Assembly: GCA_913775525.1 (NCBI GenBank) | Contig: CAJYLH010000042.1 | Span: 1-56,950 of the forward strand | Origin: an uncultured Chryseobacterium sp. | GTDB taxonomy: Bacteria; Bacteroidota; Bacteroidia; Flavobacteriales; Weeksellaceae | Length of the DNA stretch: 56,950 nucleotides | Reading direction: 5' to 3' | Shown here: positions 44,244 to 52,722 of the stretch, in pieces | Layout: every line of letters begins with the position of its first letter | How positions within the stretch are numbered: the stretch's first letter is position 1 | Notes under the pieces: generated by a model | What the model was told of the DNA's origin: nothing | What the model saw: the letters and a program-made list of their open reading frames with translations, nothing else | The model's database searches: none | Program-made: the position numbers and the translations under genes

Positions 44244-45110
44244 CTAATTTCTTTTATCTTTCCCCCACAGCAGCTTCTGCCGGATGGTTTCATAGAAGCT
44301 CAGGTTGTTGGGCTGTACCAGAAGGATCTGGAACGCTGCTTTTTTAATGATGATTTCCTTATCCGTTTCTATATGGATCAGTCTGGAATCCAGTGAAAGG
44401 GAGTATTGCGGTACCCGGCTTTCCACCCTGAATTTGATTTCCACCTTATCATTGACAATTAATGGCCTTACATTCAGGTTATGGGGGGCAATAGGAGTGA
44501 TGACGAAATTTTCGTTGTTGGGCGAAATAATCGGTCCGCCACAGCTCAGGGAATATGCAGTAGAACCTGTTGGTGTTGAAATGATAACGCCGTCGCCCCA
44601 GAACACATTGAGGAATTCATTGTTGATGTAAGAATCCACGGTGATCATGGAAGTGGTTTCCTTCCTGGAAATAGTGACATCATTCAGTGCATACGGGAAA
44701 ATCCCTTCAAGGCCTTCTGAGATCACCTCAATAACGGCTCTTCTGCTGGTCTTTACATTGCCTTTCAGGATGGAATCCAGTTCATTGAATGCCTCCTCTT
44801 TGGTAAAACTTGCCAGGAAACCGAGCCGGCCGGTATTGACCCCGACAATCGGAATCTCCAGGTCTTCCACGAAAATAAGGGAGTTCACAATGGTCCCGTC
44901 GCCTCCGAAAGTAAAGAAAAGGTCCACTTCCTTATCAATAAGGTCCTGTTTGCCTGTAAAAGTCTCAAAGATTTTCGAGAACTGAAGCGCTTCAGCCATT
45001 TCATCATATAGAACTGATTTTACTCCTCTGTTTTCAAGTTCTGAAATAAACTTGCTCAGATATAAAAAGGTGTCGAGATCTTTTTTCTGAGAGTATATGG
45101 CTGCCTTCAT
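44244..45110 (-). CDS. nadK: NAD kinase
   Basis: A 288-residue NAD kinase that makes NADP. The ATP site FFTFGGDGTIVNSL holds the GGDG motif, and the second motif STPTGSTAYSLSCGGPII is complete; LNDVTISR and NVRPLIVNDKVEIKF support the fold. The ATG is one base past the CBS-protein stop at 45112, so the two are co-transcribed. Length is normal for bacteria. Confidence 0.95.
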   Translation of the reverse strand: MKAAIYSQKKDLDTFLYLSKFISELENRGVKSVLYDEMAEALQFSKIFETFTGKQDLIDKEVDLFFTFGGDGTIVNSLIFVEDLEIPIVGVNTGRLGFLASFTKEEAFNELDSILKGNVKTSRRAVIEVISEGLEGIFPYALNDVTISRKETTSMITVDSYINNEFLNVFWGDGVIISTPTGSTAYSLSCGGPIISPNNENFVITPIAPHNLNVRPLIVNDKVEIKFRVESRVPQYSLSLDSRLIHIETDKEIIIKKAAFQILLVQPNNLSFYETIRQKLLWGKDKRN

Positions 45111-45111
45111 G

Positions 45112-45762
45112 CTATATTTCTATAAATTTTTGGAAAAATCCGAACCGGTCTTTAAAAAGATCCGATTTATCGTCGGAATAATACTTTTCTACGATCCTGT
45201 AATCATACCGGTCAAAAGTGGCATCTACCGATGACAGGTTTTCATTGCTGATCTTAATGGTGACATGAATGACCTCGTCAGACATGAAGCTGATAAATCC
45301 GCCATAAAACTTGGAATTATTGCTTTCCACAATATTGGCAATTTCCGTCATGGAATACTTCCTGGCCGGGGTTTCTACGGTGAGAATAGCTCCCGATTCA
45401 GAAAACAGAGGATATTTGGACAGGTCCTGGAAAATATCGTCACAGCAGATATAACCCAGGTATTTTTCATTCTTGTTGATCACCGGGATCACGTTGGCAC
45501 TGAACGTATGGAACAGCCGGATGCTGTCCATGATATTATGATCCTCCAGGATCGCGAACCGTTCGATCTGGTGCTCGAGGTCTTTCAGGAGGCCGTCTTC
45601 CTCATACAGGAAATCCTTGGCAATAGCTCCGTAAAAAAGATTGGATTTTTTAATGAAAATATGGGAATATCCGAAGTCCTCTAATGTATTTCTTGCTGAT
45701 TCTATGGAATCAGTGAGGTTAAAACACGGGAAATCTTTTGAGATATAATCCTTGATAAACAT
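45112..45762 (-). CDS. CBS-domain protein
   Basis: A 216-residue protein with a CBS pair at residues about 5-130 (LTDSIESARNTLEDFGYSHI and ANVIPVINKNEKYLGYICCDDI). The rest, with KYSMTEIANIVESNNSKFYGG, resembles a small ACT-like or regulatory segment. CBS pairs bind adenosine nucleotides. It lies next to nadK and is likely expressed with it; a role in sensing the energy state for NADP formation is inference. Confidence 0.85.
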   Translation of the reverse strand: MFIKDYISKDFPCFNLTDSIESARNTLEDFGYSHIFIKKSNLFYGAIAKDFLYEEDGLLKDLEHQIERFAILEDHNIMDSIRLFHTFSANVIPVINKNEKYLGYICCDDIFQDLSKYPLFSESGAILTVETPARKYSMTEIANIVESNNSKFYGGFISFMSDEVIHVTIKISNENLSSVDATFDRYDYRIVEKYYSDDKSDLFKDRFGFFQKFIEI

Positions 45763-45803
45763 AACGCTAATTTATAAAAAATAAAATAAAATTATTTCCG
45801 GAG

Positions 45804-45843
45804 ACCGTACTTTTTTTTCTTTACAAGGAAAAAAAAGTACGGT
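45804..45843. other. large perfect hairpin with A8/T8 arms
   Basis: ACCGTAC plus T8 plus C on one side and G plus A8 plus GTACGGT on the other give 16 perfect pairs with an 8-base loop, in the gap between the CBS gene and the RNA methyltransferase. On neither strand does it end in a long T run outside the stem, so a plain terminator is not certain; it could end transcription from the methyltransferase or act as an RNA-processing site or a barrier element. Confidence 0.7.
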
Positions 45844-45848
45844 TAAAA

Positions 45849-45879
45849 TTGGTTTGTGATGTAAAAAGAATTACCTTTG
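45849..45879 (+). promoter_or_regulatory. plus-strand promoter for a possible small RNA
   Basis: TTG at 45849-45851, a 20-base gap and TACCTTTG at 45872-45879 match the Bacteroidota promoter. No gene starts downstream on this strand; a terminator follows within 80 bases. Confidence 0.5.
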
Positions 45880-45884
45880 TAGCC

Positions 45885-45953
45885 TTTCATTTTTACTTTT
45901 TATTAGATTTATTTCAAACTGCACTGTCTCACAAAGACATATGCAGTTTTTTT
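45885..45953 (+). ncRNA. candidate small RNA
   Basis: From the predicted start near 45885 the plus strand runs about 30 pyrimidine-rich bases, then a hairpin (outer AAACTGCA / TGCAGTTT, inner TGTCT / AGACA) at 45916-45949 and a T run at 45947-45953: a terminator in plus orientation. Its 3' end touches the stop codon of the minus-strand methyltransferase gene. Promoter plus terminator over about 70 bases without a reading frame suggests a small RNA. It could instead be only a terminator of the opposite gene. Confidence 0.4.
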
Positions 45954-46482
45954 ATTTCAGGGCTTTGGCAAATTCCCACATCACAATTCCCCCGCACACA
46001 CTTACATTAAGTGAATGCTTTGTTCCCAGCTGAGGAATCTCAATAAACACATCCATGTGCTGAAGGGCTTCATCACTGATGCCGTCTACTTCGTTTCCTA
46101 GAACTACCGCATATTTTCGGCTTTTATCGATCTCAAAATCAGAAATCATCCTGCTGTTGGTGGTCTGTTCCACGCCGATTATGCTGTAGCCAGAGCTTTT
46201 CAGATCGTTAACTGCGGTTACGATATCCTTTTCATATCCCCAGTCTACACTTTCCGTAGCACCCAGCGCAGCCTTATGGATTTCCCGGTGAGGCGGCTGC
46301 GGGGTAATGCCGCAGAGGATGATTTTTTCAATAAGGAAAGCATCAGCCGTCCTGAATGTAGCTCCTACATTGTGCATGCTTCGGATATTATCTAGGATAA
46401 CGGTCAACGGAATCTTATCCGTCTTTTTGAAGGTCTCTACATCGATCCTGTTCAGTTCCTCCAGCTTTAATTTCTGTACCAA
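45952..46482 (-). CDS. SpoU/TrmH-family RNA methyltransferase
   Basis: A 176-residue SPOUT methyltransferase. The knot motifs are present: ILDNIRSMHNVGATFRTADA (motif 1), VVLGNEVDGISDEAL (motif 2) and LGTKHSLNVSVCGGIVMWEF (motif 3, SAM loop). It would add a 2'-O-methyl group to tRNA or rRNA; the target is unknown. No ATG precedes the conserved region in frame: the likely start is TTG at 46482, which gives MVQKLKLEELNRID. In-frame codons reach further up to a TAA. The minus-strand gene ends in the region of a candidate small RNA. Confidence 0.85.
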   Translation of the reverse strand: MVQKLKLEELNRIDVETFKKTDKIPLTVILDNIRSMHNVGATFRTADAFLIEKIILCGITPQPPHREIHKAALGATESVDWGYEKDIVTAVNDLKSSGYSIIGVEQTTNSRMISDFEIDKSRKYAVVLGNEVDGISDEALQHMDVFIEIPQLGTKHSLNVSVCGGIVMWEFAKALK

Positions 46483-46555
46483 AATACTTGTCTTTTGATT
46501 TATGCGTGGTTATAATTATGTACGATCCTATTAGTCAATCGGATTTTACAGCAGA

Positions 46556-47434
46556 TTATTTTGTATCCATAATCTGATGGACGTTTTTTTCTATATTCTG
46601 TGCGATAGTTTCCATCGGGATGTCATTTTCATCATTGTTAAAAGGATCTTCAATTTCTTCTGCAATCAGCTCAAGGCTCATCAGTACGTAATATACGAAA
46701 ACCGTCAGCGGAATCATAAAAAGCCCAATATTGATAACGTACGCTACCGGCAAGGCCATTACGTAAAGGATGATGAATTTTTTCACAAAAGATGAATAGG
46801 AATAGGGGATAGGAGTATTTTTAATCCGTTCGCAGGCACCGCAGACATCCAGGAAGCCGGAAAGCTGGGTGTCCAGATAGATCATTTCCACATCCGAGAT
46901 CTTGCCTCCTTTTTTCAGCTGATTCAGTTGATGAGAAAGCAGCATAATGATTTCGCTGGGGCCATGCTGCTTTAAAGATTTTTCGATTTCGGAATAATCT
47001 TCATCAAGGGCGAGCCTGGTAGATTCCTTTGACAGGTGTTTGGCCAGGAAGTGAGGGAAAAACTTCAGGTACCGTGCAATCTGTTGAATATCTTTAGGGT
47101 ATCCTTCAAGGAGGATTGTTATTTTAATAGCGAAATTCCTGGAATCATTAACCAGTTTTCCCCATAACTTACGGCCTTCCCACCAACGGTCATACGCCGT
47201 ATTGGTCCGGAATACCAGTAACAGGGAAAGCACAAATCCTAATAAGGAATGGATCAGGCCCACATTGCTCACTTTGGATTTTGAGTTAAGGTGAAGGTAT
47301 TCCAGTTCCAGATAGGCAATTCCGTAAGAATACAGTCCTACCAGAATCATCGTAGGAAACAGGATTTTCAGGGTGTCGCTTTTATGTAAGCTGAACAGGA
47401 TTTTCAGGAAATTCTTGGTATTATAAGCCCTCAT
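46556..47434 (-). CDS. bestrophin-family channel-like protein
   Basis: A 292-residue membrane protein of the bestrophin (UPF0187) family. The N-terminal MRAYNTKNFLKIL, the first helix pair, FRTNTAYDRWWEGRKLWGKL (the signature), and the C-terminal LELIAEEIEDPFNNDENDIP (with the acidic cluster that binds calcium in animal channels) are all present. Members form pentameric ion channels. The start at 47434 is preferred because a promoter element lies at 47451-47458 in the longer frame. It stands alone between the methyltransferase and a frameshifted small gene. Confidence 0.9.
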   Translation of the reverse strand: MRAYNTKNFLKILFSLHKSDTLKILFPTMILVGLYSYGIAYLELEYLHLNSKSKVSNVGLIHSLLGFVLSLLLVFRTNTAYDRWWEGRKLWGKLVNDSRNFAIKITILLEGYPKDIQQIARYLKFFPHFLAKHLSKESTRLALDEDYSEIEKSLKQHGPSEIIMLLSHQLNQLKKGGKISDVEMIYLDTQLSGFLDVCGACERIKNTPIPYSYSSFVKKFIILYVMALPVAYVINIGLFMIPLTVFVYYVLMSLELIAEEIEDPFNNDENDIPMETIAQNIEKNVHQIMDTK

Positions 47435-47450
47435 ATTAGTAATTGGTGTA

Positions 47451-47458
47451 CAAATATA
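47451..47458 (-). promoter_or_regulatory. promoter -7 element for the bestrophin gene
   Basis: Minus strand TATATTTG, 16 bases upstream of the ATG at 47434. The leader would be very short. Confidence 0.5.
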
Positions 47459-47535
47459 AATGTTTTCATCATATATCTGCTTTACGGTAAATCGCAAAAC
47501 AGCCTGTAGATTATTCTTTTCCTTTACAGAAAAAT

Positions 47536-47699
47536 ATGGGATATTACAGAAAAGGCCATATCAGAAAAGATGGAAAATGGGTGAGCGGATATCATATACA
47601 GTCATGGAGCAGGCAAAAAAGAAGTATAAAAGTCCACAGGGTTGTGCACTCCTGTTTTTTGGCGGAATCATCATGGCTTTATGGAGTGTTTTTCATTGA
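47536..47699 (+). pseudogene. small gene with a probable frameshift in an A run
   Basis: In the first frame from ATG 47536 the product starts MGYYRKGHIRKDGKWVSGY, the opening of small bacteroidete proteins with 'RKGHxRKDGTxV'. Near 47615-47620 (six A) a -1 change of frame, or one missing base, would join it to the second frame, which reads KKYKSPQGCALLFFGGIIMA and ends at a TGA (47697-47699). The joined protein of about 55 residues is basic with a C-terminal membrane segment. Without the shift both frames give unlikely tails. It may be a true pseudogene, a sequencing error or a programmed slip. Confidence 0.55.
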
Positions 47700-47801
47700 G
47701 GTTCATACGGTATGGTGAAAGATGATAAGTGATTTCGGAGTGAAAATTTTTCTGAAATTCAGAAAAACTGTATTTTTATTCGCAGTAAAAAATAACACCA
47801 A

Positions 47802-48671
47802 ATGATCCTTGAAAACGTAGATACTGTAACGGATATCAGTAAAGAAGATTTTCAGAAAAATTATTTTAAAAAGCACAGGCCGCTCCTGATCAGGAATTTT
47901 GCCAGCCGGTGGGAGGCGTTCGATCAGTGGAACTTCGATTTTATTCGGGAAAAAGCGGGTGATCAGGAAGTTCCTCTATATGATAATAAACCCGCAGATG
48001 CTTCCAAAAGCTCCGATGCACCGGTTACACATATGAAAATGCGTGATTATATAGACACCATTACAAGTAAACCATCAGACCTGCGTATCTTCTTTTATAT
48101 CATTACAGACCGCCTGCCGGAACTGCTCAAGAACTTTACGTATCCCGATCTCGGAATGAAATTTTTTAAGCGTCTGCCGACCCTGTTCTTCGGAGGAAGC
48201 GAAGCCCATGTGCTCATGCATTATGATGTAGATCTTGGAGATTTTATCCATATTCATTTTCAGGGAAAGAAGAGGATCCTTCTGTTTGACCAGAAACAGT
48301 CTGCGTTTTTATATAAGGTACCGCTTTCCGTACATACCGTCTACGATATCGATTACGAAAATCCGGATTATCAGAAATTTCCCGCCCTGAAACAGGCGAA
48401 AGGATTTGAGATTTTTATGGAACACGGAGATGCCTTATTCATTCCAGGAGGATTCTGGCACTTCAACAGGTATCTGGAGCCCGGTTTTTCAATGTCGCTC
48501 AGGGCACTCCCGAATCAGCCGGGTGTTTTCCTGAATATGCTCTACCACGTTTTCATCATGAGGTATACGGATAAGCTGATGCGCCGGATTTTCAAGGCCA
48601 GGTGGGTAAATTATAAACAGCAGTGGGCACATCAGAAAAGTTCCGAGGCCCTGAAGAAACATATGGCATAA
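47802..48671 (+). CDS. cupin-8 / JmjC-like dioxygenase
   Basis: A 289-residue protein of the cupin-8 (JmjC-like) type, a 2-oxoglutarate- and iron-dependent oxygenase. Iron ligands: H140 and D142 in LMHYDVD and H220 in IPGGFWHFNRY, in the normal spacing. IHIHFQGKKRILLFD gives the core strand with the 2OG-binding Lys. The N-terminal part has the usual segment RPLLIRNFASRW. Substrates in bacteria are mostly unknown, proteins being likely. It is the first of two plus-strand genes before mutS and stands alone. Confidence 0.9.
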   Translation: MILENVDTVTDISKEDFQKNYFKKHRPLLIRNFASRWEAFDQWNFDFIREKAGDQEVPLYDNKPADASKSSDAPVTHMKMRDYIDTITSKPSDLRIFFYIITDRLPELLKNFTYPDLGMKFFKRLPTLFFGGSEAHVLMHYDVDLGDFIHIHFQGKKRILLFDQKQSAFLYKVPLSVHTVYDIDYENPDYQKFPALKQAKGFEIFMEHGDALFIPGGFWHFNRYLEPGFSMSLRALPNQPGVFLNMLYHVFIMRYTDKLMRRIFKARWVNYKQQWAHQKSSEALKKHMA

Positions 48672-48817
48672 ATTCCTGCGGATACCTTTGTATCCGGTTA
48701 CAATCAATATATTGCTAAAGGCCTGTTCATTCGGGAGGCTGAACTAGTTTGCGCAAAGCCTTTACTGCTTTTATTTTATTTCATACTTTTACCGTCCCAA
48801 TTTTAAGACAGATTTTA

Positions 48818-51409
48818 ATGGCAAAAACGAAGAAAGAGACCCCGCTCATGACGCAGTACAACACCATCAAGGCAAAATATCCTGATGCGCTTCTGCTTTT
48901 CAGGGTAGGGGATTTCTATGAAACTTTCGGGCAGGATGCCGTTAAAACCTCCCAGATCCTGGGCATTGTACTCACCAAAAGAAATAATGGTGAAGGACAT
49001 GTGGAGCTGGCCGGATTCCCTCATCATTCCATAGATTCCTACCTTCCGAAACTCGTGCGGGCAGGAATGCGGGTAGCCATCTGTGATCAGCTGGAAGATC
49101 CGAAAATGGTGAAAGGGATCGTAAAAAGAGGCGTAACGGAACTGGTGACGCCCGGCGTTACGTTCAATGACCAGGTCCTGAATTCCAAAAAGAATAATTT
49201 CCTGCTTTCCCTTCACAAAGAAAAAGAAAAATACGGGATTGCCCTTGTGGATGTCTCTACGGGAGAATTCCTGGTGAGCGAAGGCAACCTGGAAAAATTG
49301 CTGCATATCGTCAATACATTCGATCCCAGCGAGATTATTTATCAGCGCAGTGTCCAGATGCCGGACCAGCTGAAAAACAGGAGTGCGTTTAAGCTTGAGG
49401 ACTGGGCCTATCAGCATACATTCGCTTACGAAAAGCTGACCGGTCATTTTAAAACACAATCACTGAAAGGGTTCGGAGTGGATCACCTGCCGCTTGCCAT
49501 CACGGCTGCCGGAGCGATATTCGCCTATCTGGTAGAAGATACCCACCACAAACTGCTTTCGCATATTACTAAAATCTGCATCATTCCTCAGGATGATTAC
49601 CTGATGATGGACCATTTTACGCTGAGGAATCTTGAAATCGTATATCCGAGCCACCCTCAGGGAAAATCCCTTTTAGATATTATAGATAAAACCTGTACTC
49701 CCATGGGAGGAAGGCTGCTCAGGAGAAGGATCATCCTTCCTCTGAAATCTGTGCATGAGATCGGCAGAAGGCTTGCGCTGATCGACTTCCTGAATGAGCA
49801 TGACCAGCTCAAATATGACATAGGGCAATTGCTGAAGTCGATTTCTGATCTGGACCGGCTTATGGGAAAGCTGGCCGCTGAAAAGCTGTCTCCCAAAGAA
49901 TTGGGGTATCTCCGCCAGAGCCTGATTAATATTCATAAGATCAAAGGGCTGCTGCATCCGCATGCTGATGTACTGGCGTGGCTAGAACCCCTATATGACC
50001 TGGAGCAACTGATTACTTTCCTGCAGGATAACCTTAACGAAGAATTGCCGGTAAGCATTGCGAAAGGGAATATCCTGAAGGAAGGTATTTCTGAGGAGCT
50101 AGACCACCTGAGGAACCTTCAGAGTAAGGGGCGCGGCTTCCTGGATGAAATGTGCCAGCGCGAAGTGGAACGAACAGGGATTACCAGCCTTAAAATCGAT
50201 TTCAACAATGTTTTCGGATATTATATTGAAGTACGGAATACCCATAAGGACAAAGTTCCGGATGATTGGGTAAGAAAACAGACGCTGGTGAATGCAGAAC
50301 GGTATATTACCGAAGAGCTGAAAGAATATGAAAACCAGATCCTCGGGGCAGAAGAAAAGATAGGAGTCCTTGAAAATGAACTGTACAGAAAAGTGTGCTC
50401 TGAGACGATGGTATACATTGACCAGATTCAGGGGAACTCAGGGATCATCGCACAGCTCGATGTAGCCGTAGGTTTTTCGGAACTGGCTGTTTCTGAAAGC
50501 TATACGAGGCCGGTGCTGAACGAAAGCTTTGCCATCGATCTGAAAGAAGCCCGGCACCCGATTATTGAAAATGCACTTCCTCTGGGTGAAAAATATATTC
50601 CGAACGATATATTCCTGGACAAGGATACCCAGCAGATCATCATGGTGACCGGTCCGAATATGGCCGGTAAATCGGCTATCCTCCGCCAGACGGCTATTGT
50701 CTGCTTACTGGCCCAGATCGGAAGCTTTGTTCCGGCAAAATATGCTGAGATCGGGGTTCTGGATAAAATTTTTACCAGAGTGGGAGCTACGGATAATATT
50801 TCTGCCGGGGAATCGACGTTCATGGTGGAGATGAATGAAGCCGCCAATATCCTCAACAACATTTCCGAAAGAAGTCTGATCCTTCTGGACGAAATAGGAC
50901 GCGGAACCTCTACTTATGACGGTGTTTCCATTGCATGGGCCATCGCAGAATACCTCCATCAGCACCCTACGCAGGCTAAAACCTTATTTGCCACGCATTA
51001 CCATGAACTGAATGAAATGACGGTGAATTTCGAGCGGGTAAAAAATTTCCATGTTTCCATCCAGGAGAATAAAGGGAATATCATTTTCCTAAGAAAACTG
51101 GTTCCGGGAGGCAGTGAGCACAGTTTTGGTATTCACGTCGCCAAACTCGCCGGGATGCCATCCAAAGTGGTGAACCGGGCCAACGAGATTTTAAAAACCC
51201 TGGAATCAAGCCGGAGCCAGGGCGGAAGTTCTTCTTCAGATACCATTAAAAGAGTTACGGAAGAAAATATGCAGCTCTCGTTTTTCCAGCTGGATGACCC
51301 GGTGCTGGAAAATATCCGTGAAGAGCTGACAAAAATAGACATCAATACCTTGACCCCGATTGAGGCTTTGATGAAACTGAATTCAATCAAGAAAATGATC
51401 GGAGGATAA
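48818..51409 (+). CDS. mutS: DNA mismatch repair protein MutS
   Basis: An 863-residue MutS. The mismatch-reading FYE motif at residues 33-35 (RVGDFYETFGQDA), the connector and core domains, the Walker A GPNMAGKSA near residue 612, then LLDEIGRGTSTYDG (Walker B) and ATHYHEL are all present. It binds mismatched bases as a dimer. A helical C-terminal tail ends with the usual short dimerisation segment. The start is the ATG at 48818; an upstream TTG frame (48749) would add 23 residues that look like leader. No mutL is in the window. Confidence 0.95.
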   Translation: MAKTKKETPLMTQYNTIKAKYPDALLLFRVGDFYETFGQDAVKTSQILGIVLTKRNNGEGHVELAGFPHHSIDSYLPKLVRAGMRVAICDQLEDPKMVKGIVKRGVTELVTPGVTFNDQVLNSKKNNFLLSLHKEKEKYGIALVDVSTGEFLVSEGNLEKLLHIVNTFDPSEIIYQRSVQMPDQLKNRSAFKLEDWAYQHTFAYEKLTGHFKTQSLKGFGVDHLPLAITAAGAIFAYLVEDTHHKLLSHITKICIIPQDDYLMMDHFTLRNLEIVYPSHPQGKSLLDIIDKTCTPMGGRLLRRRIILPLKSVHEIGRRLALIDFLNEHDQLKYDIGQLLKSISDLDRLMGKLAAEKLSPKELGYLRQSLINIHKIKGLLHPHADVLAWLEPLYDLEQLITFLQDNLNEELPVSIAKGNILKEGISEELDHLRNLQSKGRGFLDEMCQREVERTGITSLKIDFNNVFGYYIEVRNTHKDKVPDDWVRKQTLVNAERYITEELKEYENQILGAEEKIGVLENELYRKVCSETMVYIDQIQGNSGIIAQLDVAVGFSELAVSESYTRPVLNESFAIDLKEARHPIIENALPLGEKYIPNDIFLDKDTQQIIMVTGPNMAGKSAILRQTAIVCLLAQIGSFVPAKYAEIGVLDKIFTRVGATDNISAGESTFMVEMNEAANILNNISERSLILLDEIGRGTSTYDGVSIAWAIAEYLHQHPTQAKTLFATHYHELNEMTVNFERVKNFHVSIQENKGNIIFLRKLVPGGSEHSFGIHVAKLAGMPSKVVNRANEILKTLESSRSQGGSSSSDTIKRVTEENMQLSFFQLDDPVLENIREELTKIDINTLTPIEALMKLNSIKKMIGG

Positions 51410-51427
51410 ACCGGTAAGCACTTGATC

Positions 51428-51799
51428 ATGTCTGTACAATTCAATTACCGCTATGGTATAGCCACCATCCTGATTTTTCTGGTTGAGGTACTCATTGCCA
51501 CTGTATTAAAAGACATTTTCTTTATCAGGGCCTACCTGGGAGATGTACTGGTGGTTATACTTTTGTATGCATTCGTTCGCAGCTTTATATGGATACATGA
51601 AGTCAGGTTGATCTTAGGTATTTTTATATTTTCATGCATCATTGAAACAGCACAATATTTCCATATGGCTGAACGCCTCGGATTCAGACCCGGCAGCATA
51701 CTATATACTGTCATCGGCAATTCATTTTCGTGGATTGATATGGCCTGCTATGCTGCCGGATGTATGATCCTGTATGGTTTTGTAAGACTGAAAAGATAG
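51428..51799 (+). CDS. DUF2809 membrane protein
   Basis: A 123-residue protein with four hydrophobic helices and the typical DUF2809 pattern: FNYRYGIATILIFLVEVLIA, then FIRAYLGDVLVVILLYAFVR, ETAQYFHMAERLGFRPGS and the small ending IDMACYAAGCMILYG. The function is unknown. It begins 18 bases after mutS, so it may be co-transcribed, though no functional tie is known. A start at TTG (51422) would add only two residues. Confidence 0.85.
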   Translation: MSVQFNYRYGIATILIFLVEVLIATVLKDIFFIRAYLGDVLVVILLYAFVRSFIWIHEVRLILGIFIFSCIIETAQYFHMAERLGFRPGSILYTVIGNSFSWIDMACYAAGCMILYGFVRLKR

Positions 51800-51804
51800 C
51801 CCCG

Positions 51805-52722
51805 TTACCTTCCGAAGCTGCCGTATTTGTCTTCTGCATATTTGATGAAGCGGTTCAGGAGCGCTACATTTTCTTTTTCCATGGGCGAAAGGTCATTGTC
51901 TACATTGTCTGAGACCGGGATATACCACTGGGTTTGCTCAAAAAAGTGCCTGTAGGTAGGTTTTTTGAAAGCATACCCATGCCGCGCGAAAATAGAATTT
52001 TTGATGATTTCAAGATCCAGCTTACGGAGGTTCTTCAGTTCACTTTCACTCAGCTTTTGCTTGGATCCGTTCAGGGTAAAGACGGCATCAGAGGCAATCC
52101 TGTTTTTCTGAGTGGTATAGCTTTCTGTTTTACCGGTGGATTCATTCGTGTATTTTTCAACAAACTCCTTCGGATTGTCCCAGTCGATTAGCTCAGAATT
52201 TTTGTCCAGCATAAAGTTCGGGTTGTAGACAAATTCTTTTTTGGCCAGCTTGACGGCTTTCACAGGGGATTTTACGGCTTTGGTATTAAAGGCATCCCAT
52301 TTTCCGGTCAGGCTGTCTTTACTGAGCTTCACCTCAAACCTTCCGTCCGTTTTATCATTCCCCGGCTCATCCAGGACAAATGATTCGGAACTGCTGTTGA
52401 AAACCCCTCTGAACGGGCGCTGGTTCCCGTCTACGATACTCTGTCCGTATACGCTGTCTTTGGTAATGCGGTTGATCTTCAGGGAAATCCTTTTGTATAC
52501 TTCGCCTTCATATTCCGTACCGTCGGTTTCATCCAGCATCTTCTCTCTTCCGATAAAGTCCCCGCTGTACACCCCGTAGTATTCTTTGTGTATTTCCTCA
52601 ACTTCAGGAGATTTTGCTGCAGACAGGCTATCTTTTTGTTTAGTGGTGCTTTCGGATTCTTTTTTACATCCGGTTGCCAGTATGGCAAGAATAGCGAGGA
52701 GCGCAGGTTTTGAATTTTTCAT
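51805..52722 (-). CDS. lipoprotein with C-terminal YARHG domain
   Basis: A 305-residue lipoprotein. The signal ends in ATGCKKE, so C19 is lipidated. The middle part with strands and the segment YYGVYSGDFIGREKMLD is unlike known domains. Near the end is a YARHG domain: SESELKNLRKLDLEIIKNSI, FARHGYAFKKP and the WY ending (FFEQTQWY). YARHG domains are extracytoplasmic and of unknown function. Its start overlaps the end of the DUF2306 gene by four bases, so the two form an operon. Confidence 0.85.
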   Translation of the reverse strand: MKNSKPALLAILAILATGCKKESESTTKQKDSLSAAKSPEVEEIHKEYYGVYSGDFIGREKMLDETDGTEYEGEVYKRISLKINRITKDSVYGQSIVDGNQRPFRGVFNSSSESFVLDEPGNDKTDGRFEVKLSKDSLTGKWDAFNTKAVKSPVKAVKLAKKEFVYNPNFMLDKNSELIDWDNPKEFVEKYTNESTGKTESYTTQKNRIASDAVFTLNGSKQKLSESELKNLRKLDLEIIKNSIFARHGYAFKKPTYRHFFEQTQWYIPVSDNVDNDLSPMEKENVALLNRFIKYAEDKYGSFGR

